Origin: Larix kaempferi
Lineage: Eukaryota > Streptophyta > Pinopsida > Pinales > Pinaceae
Length of the DNA stretch: 64,000 bases
Direction of reading: 5' to 3'
Assembly (NCBI GenBank): GCA_027924585.1
Contig: BSBM01000252.1
Location: 5,394,001-5,458,000 of the forward strand
The position numbers were made by a program, and so were the translations under genes. The notes below the pieces were generated by a model that saw only the letters and a program-made list of their open reading frames with translations, was not told the origin of the DNA and made no database searches. Position 1 is the stretch's first letter, and every line of letters begins with the position of its first letter. Of this stretch, positions 32,028-43,257 are shown piece after piece.

Positions 32028-33505
32028 GTTGTCACGTCCCCTTCCATCAATCCAATGCAAGGAAGGAAACATGACCAAACATACCGGGCTTATTTGACAA
32101 TCTCAGCCCCATTCGTTAGTAATAAATTCATGGATAAATAAAAATTGTGTGTGCAAATACATACTCAATATAAACAAAGTGGAATAACCATAATGGCACA
32201 CATGCAGAAGGGGATGCATCAGCATATCTATCCCAAGCAGATGATGAATCAATCAAATAGTGAATCAATCCCATTCTCATGTTATGCATAAGTTTCGTAT
32301 CAGCCATACTAAGATATTCATTTCATCTCATTAACATGAACAATTAACACATTGTAGAACACATAATGCATATAAATTAAACCACAAAGAATACTTATCT
32401 TTAAGATGAAGTTGTCCAAACAACTGGCTATGTGAGAGAAACGTTCCCCCCAACCATAGATCTCTATCCATCCTATATTCTTTCAGCTAAGAGATCACCC
32501 CCGAGCTGGGTTGTGTATCCACTACGGAGGAGCTAAATGGGCTCACTCACAGCCATGGTTTCACTCAACAGCTATGCCAAGCCAACACATAGTTGGGTTT
32601 ATCAAGCATACAAAAGGCAAAGGAGAGAAATGCTAATCCAATGAGCTCAACCACAGAGCTACAGACATCTCAAGCTAAATTCAAGCAATTCAATCATTTT
32701 TTCAAACATTCACACTTGGATTTCTCACAATTCTGTCATCAAATAACTCCATCTTGTCACTGGACTTCTGGTCTATAAAAACTGGGTTTTCTGATGGAAT
32801 TCGGGGTATCTAATACTCTCAATTTCACCCCAAGGTTCATATCTATGGATTCCCCATTGGTTTTCACTGTCAATATCAAATTCTGGGTGTTTATGGCTCT
32901 TTAAAACGTGGGTTCTTGCAAAGTTGCGATTTTTGGTTTTTTTCACTGCTGCCAATTCGTAATGGATGAAAATTGATGTTGGCCTCTTCCACCATGGAAT
33001 GGGAAAGAGGAAAAACCCATTCCCCTGAGGTAGGGTGACTTGTGGGTCAAGAAAATAGATCCCATACTCTGCCACACGAATTTCTGGGTTTCCCATGCTT
33101 CATTGAAGCCATGGACTGATTTCTTTAGCAACCTTCTTACACAAAATTAAATGCCAGCAAAGAAATTCAAATGGGTTCTCAAGATGACATTTGGTAGCCT
33201 ATGGTTCAATACCACAACCTCCTTACCACTCCCTAGTGGATACACATGCCCCTTCTCATTAGTTGCTTCCATAGCCAGTTTTGGTATTTTATTGCATGAT
33301 GTTTATTTACATCATTTTTACAATGTTCCATGGCTAAATAGCACATGGGTAACATAATATCTAATACTTTCCTTTTAAATAAAATTCGAGCATCCACTAG
33401 CGGGGCCTTGGCCTTGAGCTCCACGCTAGGGAAACACACATCACATGTATACAATATTTTACATTAAAAGCTAATATATCCTAAGGGTCAAAATGGGGTA
33501 TTACA
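32028..33505 (-). repeat. Gyp-3 3' LTR
   Basis: Plus-strand ends are TGTCACGTCCCC and GGGGTATTACA; on the minus strand that is TGTAATACCCC ... GGGACGTGACA, a familiar terminal pattern for plant gypsy LTRs. Beside it on the minus strand lies TAAGGGGGAGGGGAT (33506-33520), the polypurine tract. At 1,478 bp it is much longer than the Gyp-1 and Gyp-4 LTRs. Confidence 0.82.
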
Positions 33506-33520
33506 ATCCCCTCCCCCTTA

Positions 33521-34010
33521 GAATAACACCGTCCTCGGTGTTCCAATACTTAGGAACAAATATACAATTCACACGTCCAAAATTTTCAAAATTTTTGCAG
33601 ATCTACCCTACATTCTATCCTTTACTTTGAACTTTCAGGACCAAGTCCTTTGGCTTCCACAAACTGCTCCTACTGGTTCTCACATTCCAGCTCATCCACA
33701 AGTATAAAATCTTTATGGCTACTACCCTCTTGATGTTCCTTTGTTGGGAAGTTGCATAGGCAATGATTCTCTCCACATTTCCAATATTTTATTGGTTGCT
33801 TTATCTTTTCCTGCTCAATTTCCTTTGAGTCTTCCCACCTGGAACATTTCTTAGTGGACTGATTGGATGAATTTCCCCTCATTGATCCATTTCCCATTCC
33901 TCAGTTGATTGTTTCCATAATTATTTTCACTTGTCTTTGGAGACAAACAGAGTCTTGCAAAACCTTATGGTTCATCTCATTCTGCTGCTTTTGTAGCTTG
34001 AGCAATTCTC
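33521..34010 (-). pseudogene. Gyp-3 Gag C-terminal part and 3' untranslated region
   Basis: Minus-strand frame 33897-33670 carries a degenerate zinc knuckle (Y-W-K-C-G-E-N-H-C-L-C; the first Cys has become Tyr) in a Lys/Glu-rich context. It is continuous with the helical Gag segment on the other side of Gyp-4. The remaining 150 bp to the polypurine tract is non-coding. Confidence 0.75.
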
Positions 34011-34480
34011 TATTAGGAACCCATGTCAACCCTTCTATTTACTTTGTTAGTATATTGTTGTTGGACGCATATGCTTTGTAAGTCGTCCTGTAGTATTTGT
34101 TGATCCATAGTTTGTATTAATGTTGTTGGACGCATATGCTTTGTAAGTCGTCCCGTAGTATTTGTTGATCCATAGTTTGTATTATTGTTGTTGGACGCAT
34201 ATGCTTTGTTAGTTGTCCCGTAGTAATTGTTGATCCATATTTTGTATTGGCCCATGGTTTGTATTGACACATGGTATTGACCCATGGTATTGGTGCCTAG
34301 ACTTAGAATATAAGTTTGTGTTGAGACCAATGAAAGTACCGTGAAGTTATTTGTATTGAGATTGATCAAAGGAGGTCTCCCCCTCGAAGTGGCCTGCGAT
34401 CAATATAAAAGTGATTCTGAGTTCTGTTATTTCTACTATTTCATGTGTTTTCATTAATTAATTATTGCAGGTTCTTCACA
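34011..34480 (+). repeat. Gyp-4 5' LTR
   Basis: Starts TATTAGGAACCC (canonical TG mutated to TA) and ends GTTCTTCACA. It contains three 65-bp units beginning TTGGACGCATATGC at 34061, 34126 and 34191, one more than the 3' LTR, which explains its 65 bp of extra length. Confidence 0.94.
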
Positions 34481-34481
34481 T

Positions 34482-34493
34482 TTGGTATCAGAG
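34482..34493 (+). other. Gyp-4 primer binding site
   Basis: TTGGTATCAGAGC one base after the LTR is the exact complement type for initiator tRNA-Met. A roughly 640-bp leader follows up to the Gag start at 35132; I see no coding sequence in it, only an A-run just before the Gag ATG. Confidence 0.88.
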
Positions 34494-35131
34494 CACTTTC
34501 TTGGGCTCGTTGGGTGGAATTTCTGCCAAAATTGTTTTTTCGCATCCGTTGCAAGTTCGAACTTGGGAATAATCCCTATCCGCTTAACTGTGGGAAGTAC
34601 TTGGGAATAAGCCCTAAAACTCATTATGAGGAGTACCACGGGGACCCCAAAGTAGCTGGCCCATTGAGAGGACCCGCCAGTGAAAAGGGAAACGACCCCT
34701 ACCTAATTGACTAGTTCCAACCCGTGAGGTAAACCAAGAGTTGTCGTTTGTGGCAAAGCAGTTATCAGTTTTACCTAAGCCATGGAGTGAGGAGTACTTC
34801 CCCAATACGAAAGCCGTCAAATAGCATTGGTGGCTGAGTGAAAACCCTGAACTGTTAGGAAGCTGAACATACCTAGGGTCCATATCTATTTTCAGCTGAA
34901 CTGTTGCCGATCACTTCCGTGCTGTTTTAGATCCATTCCGAGCCATTTTAGATCTAGCTGTTTCAGATCCATTCTGAAAGCCATTCCAGATCCAGCCATT
35001 TCAGATCCATTTGGTGTTGTTTTAGATCTATTTGTTGCTGATCACTTCTGTGTCATTGCAGATCCATATGTTTCCTCTCCCTTCTACGCCGTAGTAGATC
35101 CATTCTGGAAAAAAAAAAAAACCTCCTGGTT

Positions 35132-36150
35132 ATGGTTGTCACCCACACAGGAGCAAAAACCATGGAGGAAGCACTTGCAGCCATCCAAACCAAACTCCAA
35201 GATCTGGATGAAAAATTTCTCAGCCTCCATCTTCAGCATTCAGCCATGAACAATAACCGACAGCAAGAATCTTCTGCAGCCAATGGGTTCTCTTCTTCTA
35301 GCAATTTCCGTGGTTCGAAGTTTGAATTTCCTTGCTTCAATGGTACTGATCTGACTGGATGGATCTATTGTGCAGAACAGTATTTCAGTCTACATACTAC
35401 TTTTGATGTCCAAAAAGTTCCACTTGCATCCTTTCATTTGGAACAGGAAGCCCTTCAATGGTACCATTGGTACATCAAAGCTCATGACGAGCCAAAATGG
35501 ACAGATTTTTGCCAACTCCTTTTGCAACGATTTGATCCTAGTGCTTTTGATGACTTCACTGGAGCACTCACTAAACTTCGTCAAAGTGGCACTATGAGAG
35601 AGTATCAGACATAATTTGAGAAACTAGCCAATCACACAGAAGGATTGTCTGATGAATTCTACAGGAGTTGTTTTATTAGTGGTCTTAAGGATGAAATACT
35701 ATCAGAGGTTAAAATATTCTGTCCCAACACAATGATGGAAGTCCTAGGGTTGGCAAAGTTGGCAGAAGAAAAGATTGCAGCCCAACAATGCTCCAAACCC
35801 ACTTTTGTTCCCTTCGAAAATATGGGTTCTCAACGACCTTCCATCTCGCCAGCTCCTCGACCAAATCCTATCAAGCATTTGTCTGAAACAAATATGCAGG
35901 CACACAGAGAAAAAGGGATTTGTTATAATTGTGATGAGAAATTCACTCGAGGATATAGATGTGTTAAAAAAAAGCTCTATCTCTTGGATATGGATTCTCC
36001 GCCTGCCTCTAAAATTGGTGAAGAAGCTCCATATACAAAGGATGATCAGGTCAACATTCAAGAACTACCTATTGACCCCCCATCTCAGGATGAACACCAG
36101 AGATCTCTCTCCATGCTTTATCTGGCGTCATCACCCCCCAAACAATGCGG
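35132..36150 (+). pseudogene. Gyp-4 Gag
   Basis: Met 35132 starts a Gag with an N-terminal coiled-coil-like segment (EALAAIQTKLQDLDEKF), the retrotransposon Gag core (F-P-C-F-N-G-T-D at about 35327 to LQRFDP at about 35535) and a zinc knuckle remnant C-Y-N-C-D-E-K-F...C (about 35923-35965) in which the His is replaced. One stop (TAA at 35612-35614) splits it. The frame shifts near 36145, where the protease continues in another frame. Confidence 0.9.
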
Positions 36151-37640
36151 GTCAGGGGTTATTTCAAGAAGCTTCCTCTTACAATACTCATTGATTCTGG
36201 TAGCACTCATAACTTCATTGACCCTCGGATCGCCAAACAAGTTGATTGTTTTGTCCATCCTTGCTCCAACTTTGAATTCATGGTTTCCAATGGGGGCACC
36301 TTACCTTGCAAGGGGAAATGTCACAATGTGCGTATCTCTCTGGAATATTATAACCTGCACTCTGACATGTTTTCCTTGTCCCTAGGCAGATGTGATGTGG
36401 TTTTCGGCATTCAATGGTTATGCACACTTGGCCCCATCTTATGGGATTTTGCTAAACTTTGGATGCAGTTTTTAGTCAATGGGAATAACACAAATTTAAG
36501 GGCTTACAACACGGGTCTCTCCGCATCATCAGTTCACAACGCCTGGAAAATATCCTTAAGAAGAATTCACATGGTGTCATCACTCAACTCCATTCCATTT
36601 AGATGCACCCATCAATGGTCTCCTCTACTTCCTTGGATAGATATGCAGGTGTCTTTGCTGAACCAGTGGGATTGTTTCCTTCATGAGACCTTCCCAGTAA
36701 GAATTTAGCCACATCTACATCTCAGTAGGAAGTGATGGCTATTTTGCATGCAATATAGAAGTGGCAGCCATACCTATTAGGAAAATATTTTTGCATCAAG
36801 ACTAATCTCCAAAGTTTGAAAAATTTCCTGGAACAATGGGTCTCCTCCCCAACACACCTGAAATGGGTTATCCAACTCATGGGTATGCCTATGCGATCAC
36901 TTACAAGAAGGGTAAGGACAATATGGTGGTAGATGCTCCTTGTCGCACATTTGATGACCCAACTTCTCTCATAACTATTTCTCTACTTGTTCCAAATTGG
37001 TTGCAATCTATTCACCATGGCTATCTTTTCTATGAACTCCATGACTCTTCATCGGCATGGCACTCTGGGTTCCTCAAAACCTATGACTTGGAACAATGTA
37101 ACTTCTTTTGGAAGGGACTAAAAAAAATTCAACAGATGGTGGTTGATTGTGATACTTTCCAGGTCAACACGGGTGAAACGACACTCCTTTCGGGACTGCT
37201 CGAACCCTTGCCCATCCCTACACAGATTTGGACCACTATTTCTATGGATTTTCTAGAAGAAATCCAGTGGTACAATACCACATCTAAAAGGACACCATAT
37301 GAAGCAGTCTCTGGACAAGCACTGCCAGTTCTTTTTCCATACACACTCAGCAGCTCTCCAGTTCAGGCAATTGACTCGGTTCTTCGAAACCACGATCAGA
37401 TTCTTCTCATTCTGCAGGACAATCTTCACATGGCAAGAATTCGCCTGAAACAACAAGCCGATCAACACCGTTCTGAGTGCACTTTTCATGTAGCTAATAT
37501 GGTTCTTCTTCATCTACAACCTTCCAAGCAATCCTTCTTGAAACTCAACAGGAGTTAGTGGCCCGGAATGCAACTGGAGGATGCTACAGGGGAACCACTA
37601 CTTCATATTATGCATCAATTTCCACATCTCAAGCTTTGAG
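36145..37640 (+). pseudogene. Gyp-4 Pol remnant: protease, RNase H, truncated integrase, chromodomain
   Basis: Protease at 36145-36480 has an intact LIDSGSTHNF active site. The frame is lost by 36490. Near 36660-36720 the sequence passes from the region before RT (V-S-L-L-N-Q-W-D, Gyp-1 FTEPVG) directly to RNase H (MAILHAI, W-Q-P-Y-L-L-G-K), so RT is deleted. Integrase (36836-37558) runs from the zinc region to SMDFLEE, then jumps to YNTTSKRTPYEAV, losing the catalytic D and E. A chromodomain trace (MQLEDATGEP) ends at 37639. Confidence 0.88.
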
Positions 37641-37668
37641 GACAAAGCTTTTTCTAAGGGAGAGGGGA

Positions 37669-38073
37669 TGTTAGGAACCCATGTCAACCCTTCTATTTAC
37701 ATTGTTAGTATATTGTTGTTGGATGCATATGCTTTGTAAGTCGTCTCGTAGTATTTGTTGATCCATAGTTTGTATTATTGTTGTTGGACGCATATGCTTT
37801 GTAAGTCGTCCCGTAGTAATTGTTAATCCATATTTTGTATTGGCCCATGGTTTGTATTGATACATGGTATTGACCCATGGTATTGGAACCTAGACTTAGT
37901 ATATAAGTTTGTGTTGAGACCAGTGAAGGTACCATGAAGTTATTTGTATTGAGATTGCTCAAAGGAGGTTCCCCCCTAGAAGTGGCATGCGATCAATATA
38001 AAAGTGATTCTGAATTCTGTTATTTCTACTATTTCGTGTGTTTTCATTAATTAATTATTGCAGGTTCTTCACA
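37669..38073 (+). repeat. Gyp-4 3' LTR
   Basis: Starts TGTTAGGAACCC after a GGGAGAGGGGA polypurine tract (about 37658-37668), ends GTTCTTCACA and is 405 bp long. It has two 65-bp units against three in the 5' LTR. Confidence 0.94.
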
Positions 38074-38559
38074 TTCTCCAAGATTCTCTTGGGTCTTGGC
38101 AAATGTTTGAAGAATATTTTCAGCCAAATCCATTAGCATTTGGTTTGTTTCCATGGCCAATGTACACAGCATCCCACTCTTTGCTCGCTAGTACCACTGT
38201 TTTTGTAACAGCTGCAACCAATTAACTTTCACTTCTCACCTGTGAAATACATCATGGCAATTTCTGTTACACCAAGCATAATACAAACATTAAAATCAAT
38301 CAATTAATTGCCCAATTGACATGGGTAGTCCATGCTTTATCCATGAGACTTTCATAATTTTCATGCTTTACCAACAAGCACATGAGCTCATTCATGTCAA
38401 TTCTTTCACAGGGAATTAACTACTTCAGCATTCACAATTTATTTTAAGTAGATAGACACACTCTACTTTCAGCCATATATGCATTCACCAATTTGCTGTT
38501 TTTATAAATGCATCAATAAAAAAAAGGAAAGAGAGTGCAGTTCACTGTTGGGGGTGAGT
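38074..38559 (-). pseudogene. Gyp-3 Gag N-terminal part and unresolved 5' sequence
   Basis: Minus-strand 38200-38074 encodes a helical Gag start (M-L-C-T-L-A-M-E-T-N-Q-M-L-M-D-L-A-E-N) that joins in frame to 34010 once Gyp-4 is removed. The remaining 360 bp to about 38559 are AT-rich and non-coding and should hold the leader and 5' LTR, but do not match the left LTR. Confidence 0.65.
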
Positions 38560-38759
38560 TCCATCATGGTGGAGATAGATTAGATCCTTCTATGTTCAGT
38601 TTGAGGGGGGGCTTTCTTCCCATTGGGTTTTCCCTTCTTTCCTCACTTAGAGTTTTTGTTAGCATTTTTGGATTATTGTATCGGGGTGACCTTTGGTCTC
38701 AGTAACCAGAGCCCTATTCAGTTATTATTTTTTACATCATAGTATAGCTTGAGGGGGGG
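38560..38759 (+). other. Copia-3 3' untranslated region and polypurine tract
   Basis: Non-coding. It contains GAGGGGGGG followed by TTTTCCC blocks and CGGGGTGACC, also found in the Copia-2 3' region (27305-27390). It ends in the polypurine tract GAGGGGGGG (38751-38759) just before the LTR. Confidence 0.75.
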
Positions 38760-39042
38760 TGTTACGATATTCATCATTCAATTATGTATTTTGCATGCAT
38801 GCATGCATCCGCATGCAGCCCAGTCAACAGGTTGATGCCTTCAGCACCTTGTCCCCAGTCTGCGAGCACCCAAGATCTTCCTTCCACTCAGTTTTATCCC
38901 TCCTATTGCTTAGTGTGCCCTGCATGCACCTACCACTTGAGAAATACTCCCTCTCTCACCTACCACTCAGTTCACTTCAGTTAGCTAGTTTTATTTCCTT
39001 GATCTAAGGCTAGATTGACTCCTAACTACTTGTATCACTCTT
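38760..39042 (+). repeat. Copia-3 3' LTR, 5' portion, cut by Gyp-5
   Basis: Aligns with 30578-30857 and stops matching after TTGTATCACTC at about 39042. The missing right part should lie beyond the window on the far side of Gyp-5. It contains a short ATGC run (GCATGCATGCATGCATCC). Confidence 0.88.
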
Positions 39043-39719
39043 TGAATGTTTGGATTTGCTGAATAATCCCATAGTAATGGTTGAAGTTGAAGTATTGCAT
39101 CAAGGCATACAACATTGCATGATTCGTTCCATTTCCTATGTACGAATCGGTTTAGGTGTTGATGAATAATTAGGACTGTTAAGTAAGGTTACCTTGTATT
39201 ATTAAATCTTGAAGCGAATGCGCGATATGGTCAACACACAGATTCATGATAAGTACTACGGAGTAAGTTGTTGATAAACTGATCGTCATATCACCAAGTC
39301 TAAGAACCCATAAAGAGAGATCTGAAGGAAGTATACCTTTACCCTTTGCGTTGATCTGTTGCTTTAGTTCATCATTACCGTGCAGTTGCAATCAACGCGA
39401 AGTAGAAGACTTCGCACCGTTGTTGTTCACAACGTGGAAGTTCTTACCGCGCTGCGCATCAGTTAGTATAAACACTCGCATCACCAGGTTGTGGAAACCT
39501 GACTCCACAACCACCCCCTCAACTTCGCTTCGGGTGAGACCTCAGGCTGCTCGCAGTCTGTTGCCGAAAGGGACGGTGAATAGGGGTTTTGTTGGTATCT
39601 TGCATCGCGAAGTACCTGGGTCTACATTGGAAAACCTCTAGATCAGTAAGAACGACCAACAAATGGTTATGTTTCCCAGCTAAGACCAGTGATGCAATAG
39701 TGTATTGGAAAACGTAATG
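39043..39719 (+). repeat. Gyp-5 5' LTR and leader (boundaries unresolved)
   Basis: Starts TGAATGTTTGG where the Copia-3 LTR alignment ends. No coding sequence is recognised, and short CGCGAAG-type motifs recur (near 39400 and 39605). A standard primer site after a CA end is not evident; TTGGTATCTTGC near 39593 is a weak candidate. Confidence 0.5.
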
Positions 39720-42125
39720 TGTGAAGAAGAATATGAGTTCCCATTAGGATCAGATAATTGGCATCCAGAAAAGAAAGATATCTAGGCTTGGTGTGATAAG
39801 ATTGAAAGAGATTTTGCAAAGAGAGAAAACAAACACCCACGTCTATCTGACGTAGAGTGGTTGAACAGATACTTGTGGAGGGACATCCACGAGATCTTCT
39901 GGGCGTCGTTTCCAAACGAGCTGCAAGAGTGGATATCATGCCTCGCAGAAAGAAAGAACTGTTCACAAGGAGGACTACCTACAGAGTGGATTCCAAAGCT
40001 TATTGAATAACTCAAAGCAATAGACAGCCCACTGTCGCGAGCAGTCAAATTCTGGGTCAATAGCATACTTGAAGGATTTGTAACCAAGTTTGCTGTAGAC
40101 ATGCTGAAATCCTACAGCAAAGCTGAAGCATACTTATTCGAAGGATTCAGAGGTAAGTTCCTAAACAATCTCAGCCTATACATTAAAATGATTTTAGCTA
40201 AGAAAGGTGTTTTAAGAATGCAGTAAACCTAATGAATCTGTCATGGTAGAAAGTACATACATTGATTCTGATGAAGAAAACCATACTTTGAGAAGTGGAA
40301 AGAGATATATGATTACTAATGAAAAGAATCCCAGGCAACCTAGAAACCTCATAGATACCGAAATCCCATGTGACCTTAATAGTCAGAACACACAATTATC
40401 AGCCACAATCCAGTTTATCGTACCTCAGAATCCAGCAGCCCAGAACCCACCTGCTGCAAGCATCACGAAACCCGTCCCACAAATCATCAATACTAGTAGC
40501 ATTGTAGGGGCGAGTACTCAAACCATTCCACAGAATACTATCCCTAGTACAACCCAGAAACCTGGATCTACTTTTGTCGTAGGGAACCAATCTCAAAACC
40601 GTACACAATCTAGAAGGAGGATGGCTGATACCGATATTAAACTGCCAATATTTAAAGGAACGGGTCTAGAAGACCCTGATCAGCATTGGTTCCTATGTGA
40701 AGCCGTATGGAGTGTAAAGCAAGTTTATGATGACGCTGTGAAGAGAGCACAACTCATCACTACTTTTAGAGATAGAGAATTACACTGGTTTATGAAGTAT
40801 TCTCAAGCACAGCCAAGAACCCTAGCAGACATCAAAGCCGCGATGTTAGCAGAATTAAAGAAACCAAAGTCAGAATCACAATGCATAACATAATTGAAAG
40901 AAATCAAACAGAAACATACTAAATCATTCTGGGAATTCAACCAAAAATTTAAAACACTGTTGGACCAAGTGAGCTTTGTTATAGCTCCGCAACAGCACCA
41001 AGAATGGTTTATTGTTAAGCTGTTGCCCCATATCAAACAACCACTGATGCAATAGAAGGTTGTATCGCAAGTTGAGGCCTTGGAGATTACAATGAAGTTG
41101 GAGGCTTCAACAATTGGAGAGAGTAGTTCGGGGATGTTATAGATCTAGAACCAATTGGTTACCTTGACATTAGAATTACAAGGTATGAATAATGGAAAGG
41201 AACAGAGACATGAACAAAGACATGAAGTTTGGTGCACAACATGCAAAGGGGAGGGCCATACCAGAGAACATCGCCCCTTATTTCAAGAGTATATTAACAG
41301 TGGCGAACCAAATCCAATAAATATGAATCAAAACCAGGCACCATGGTGTGAAATTTGTAGAAGCAAAGGACACCGACCTGAGGACTGTTACTTGATACAT
41401 AAATATGTAAAAAAACCTAAAAACTCATACTGTAATTTCTGTAAATTAGTTGGACATGATGAATCCAACTGTTGAGCATATGAGCTCATGAATGAAAGGA
41501 AGCATGATATGCAAGCAATGCGAGGTGCTGGCATGTACCGTGTTCAGGAAGAAAATCAGCCAAAACAGGAGAACACCCACTATGATCAGGGTGGATATAG
41601 AGGACGTGGTGGTGGATACCGTAGGAGAGGGAGAAATGCTGACCCAGCTCAAGGAAGAGGCCGAGGCCAGACAATCTTCTATAACTGTGGGAAACCAGGT
41701 CATCTTTCTAGAGAATGTGCTAATCCATGCACCACATGCAACTACTATAAATCATTTGATTATGTGATTGAAGACTGCCCCATACTTGAAGTAGAAATGC
41801 AGAAGCGGAGAAGGACAGAACTGCCGAACCCTAACATTCAGTTGATCGCAGTAGAGAGAAGAAACACAGATCCAAGTGTAAATGTAGTAACGCATAGTGG
41901 CGCTAATACAGGAAGAGACAGAAGCCCAGAAGCCTCAACTTTTGGAACAATTGATACTAAGAAGAACCCTGAAGAAACAATAGGGATTATAAAATCCCCT
42001 GGGAAAGCACCTCCTTTGAACTTACAGAAAAAAAAAAAGTATTCGAGGAAGCATGGGACATGTTCAAACAACCACAACCTACTTCACCGAGAATCCCATT
42101 GCACAGTGAAGTATGGAAGATAGAA
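39720..42125 (+). pseudogene. Gyp-5 Gag with several zinc knuckles
   Basis: An N-terminal frame (39720-40200, with W-L-N-R-Y-L-W-R-D-I-H and SFPNELQEWI) continues after a frameshift at 40243-42123. The Gag core has LPIFKGTGLEDPDQHWFLCE (about 40645-40700). After stops (TAA 40891-40893, TAG near 41056, 41140 and 41149) come three CCHC-like motifs: C-T-T-C-K-G-E-G-H (41237), C-E-I-C-R-S-K-G-H-R-P-E-D-C (41350) and C-N-F-C-K-L-V-G-H-D-E-S-N-C (41432). An Arg/Gly-rich segment follows, then N-C-G-K-P-G-H-L-S-R-E-C (41683), whose first Cys has become Tyr. The Gag binds RNA in the particle. Confidence 0.85.
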
Positions 42126-42570
42126 GACATGCCACTGGCATATGATCAAACACGCTCTGCACCAAATACATCCGCTTTTGTTGCGCAAATCCTACAGAGT
42201 TGCATCAAGTTGTTAAAGAACAAAGACACTCTAATGCAATTTGAAAAACTTATAAATCAGTATGAATCACATAGTGAGAGGAGATATTCCCATGGCGCAG
42301 TCCATAACATTAGGAATCCCAAAAGAACTGGGAGGGAAATGCGGTTCACTGCACAGATTGGAGACTACGAGATGGACAAGATCATCCTTGATCTTGGATT
42401 TGAAGTAAATGTCTTGACCAAGCAAACATGGCAAGCGATGGGAAAACCAAAGTTACAGTGGTCATCGATCCAATTAAGAATGGCTGATCAAGGCATAGTT
42501 ATACCATTCGGGAGATTACCCAATACCATGGTTGACATTGACGGAGTGCAAATTTATGTAGACTTTGAAG
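42060..42570 (+). pseudogene. Gyp-5 retropepsin, N-terminal part
   Basis: Open frame with I-I-L-D-L-G-F-E-V-N-V-L (about 42388-42418); Ser/Thr of the D-S/T-G loop is Leu here. The second part, L-L-G-I-D-W at about 53214, lies on the far side of Tat-2. The frame is cut after V-D-F-E at 42570 by the Tat-2 LTR. Confidence 0.85.
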
Positions 42571-43257
42571 TGTTGGCTTGGTTTTGCAACCAAGCTTTGT
42601 GCAATGGGAGCCTATCAACAATGTGATAGCAGTTTCAATATAGAAGCAAAAACAATTATAAATCTGAATCTAACATGTGCATATAACAATAAACTTGAAA
42701 AGATTTAAGAACAAGAACAAGAAACAAAATAAAAAAATGACTTTTGTATTATAACACCTCAAATGGTGAGGATGTTTGGTGTTGAGCAGCTCCAAGGTTG
42801 AGATGCTCCAGGCTCCAATGGTCTCTTCTCCAAGATTGCTACAATGGTCAAAGAACTCAAGAGAGATTTTGACAGCGTGAGGATAGGATGATGGATGGAT
42901 GGAAAGTGAGGAGATCCTACCACCTTTTTATAGTTTTTGGTGGTGGGGAATACCATTATGGTTTTGAGGAAACCAATGGTATTGACCAACATGGTTTAGG
43001 TACCTTTTCCCTCCTTTTTCCTTTTTTGAATATTTTGAATATTTTTATTTCCTTTTTAATATTTTTGGGAATTCTGGACCCTTTTTTAGAGTTTTTTATG
43101 TTTTTTGAGGAAAAATATTCATTTTTAGGGGAAAAAGGGTGTATTATGGTCTTTTGGTGACCTTTTGATGGCTTTAGAGGCTCAAATGGTGGAAAAGTGG
43201 ACAAATGGGTCATGTGAATAAGGAAATGAGCTAGTGAGCACTTTTTGGGTGTTAACA
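42571..43257 (-). repeat. Tat-2 3' LTR (left)
   Basis: Plus-strand ends TGTTGGCTTGG and GGTGTTAACA (TGTT...AACA pairing), 687 bp. The minus-strand polypurine tract CAGGGGGCAATC abuts it at 43258-43272. Confidence 0.94.

Larger units (their letters stand above)
34011..38073 (+). mobile_element. Gyp-4, complete but internally deleted chromovirus
   Basis: LTRs at 34011-34480 and 37669-38073 are flanked by identical 5-bp duplications ttctc (34006-34010 and 38074-38078). Between them are the primer site, leader, Gag, protease and remnants of RNase H, integrase and chromodomain. By alignment to Gyp-1, almost all of RT, the integrase catalytic core and the stretch between integrase and chromodomain are deleted. 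It inserted into the Gag of Gyp-3 in the opposite orientation. Confidence 0.96.
32028..38559 (-). mobile_element. Gyp-3, gag-only gypsy remnant with 1.48-kb LTR
   Basis: In minus orientation a Gag segment (about 38200-38074, then 34010-33670) is followed by a polypurine tract and the 3' LTR (33505-32028). Gyp-4 lies inside it at 34011-38073; removing Gyp-4 and one ttctc copy restores the Gag frame. No protease, RT or integrase is present between Gag and the polypurine tract. The 5' LTR expected near 38.2-38.6 kb was not recognised, so the right border (about 38559) is approximate and no target duplication could be confirmed. Confidence 0.8.
30578..39042 (+). mobile_element. Copia-3, gag-bearing copia element, interrupted by Gyp-3 and Gyp-5
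   Basis: 5' LTR (30578-31264), primer site, Gag start, then the Gyp-3 block (32028 to about 38559), then a copia 3' untranslated region with polypurine tract and a 3' LTR (from 38760) that stops matching at about 39042, where Gyp-5 begins. The rest of the 3' LTR must lie beyond the window. No integrase, RT or RNase H is present between Gag and the 3' end, so the element lost pol. LTR divergence over the shared 270 bp is about 12% by eye, the oldest datable insertion here. Confidence 0.88.

Noticed and set aside
34482-34493. tRNA-like sequence TTGGTATCAGAGC (also at 57713)
   Set aside because: It is a primer binding site next to an LTR, not a tRNA gene; no cloverleaf follows.
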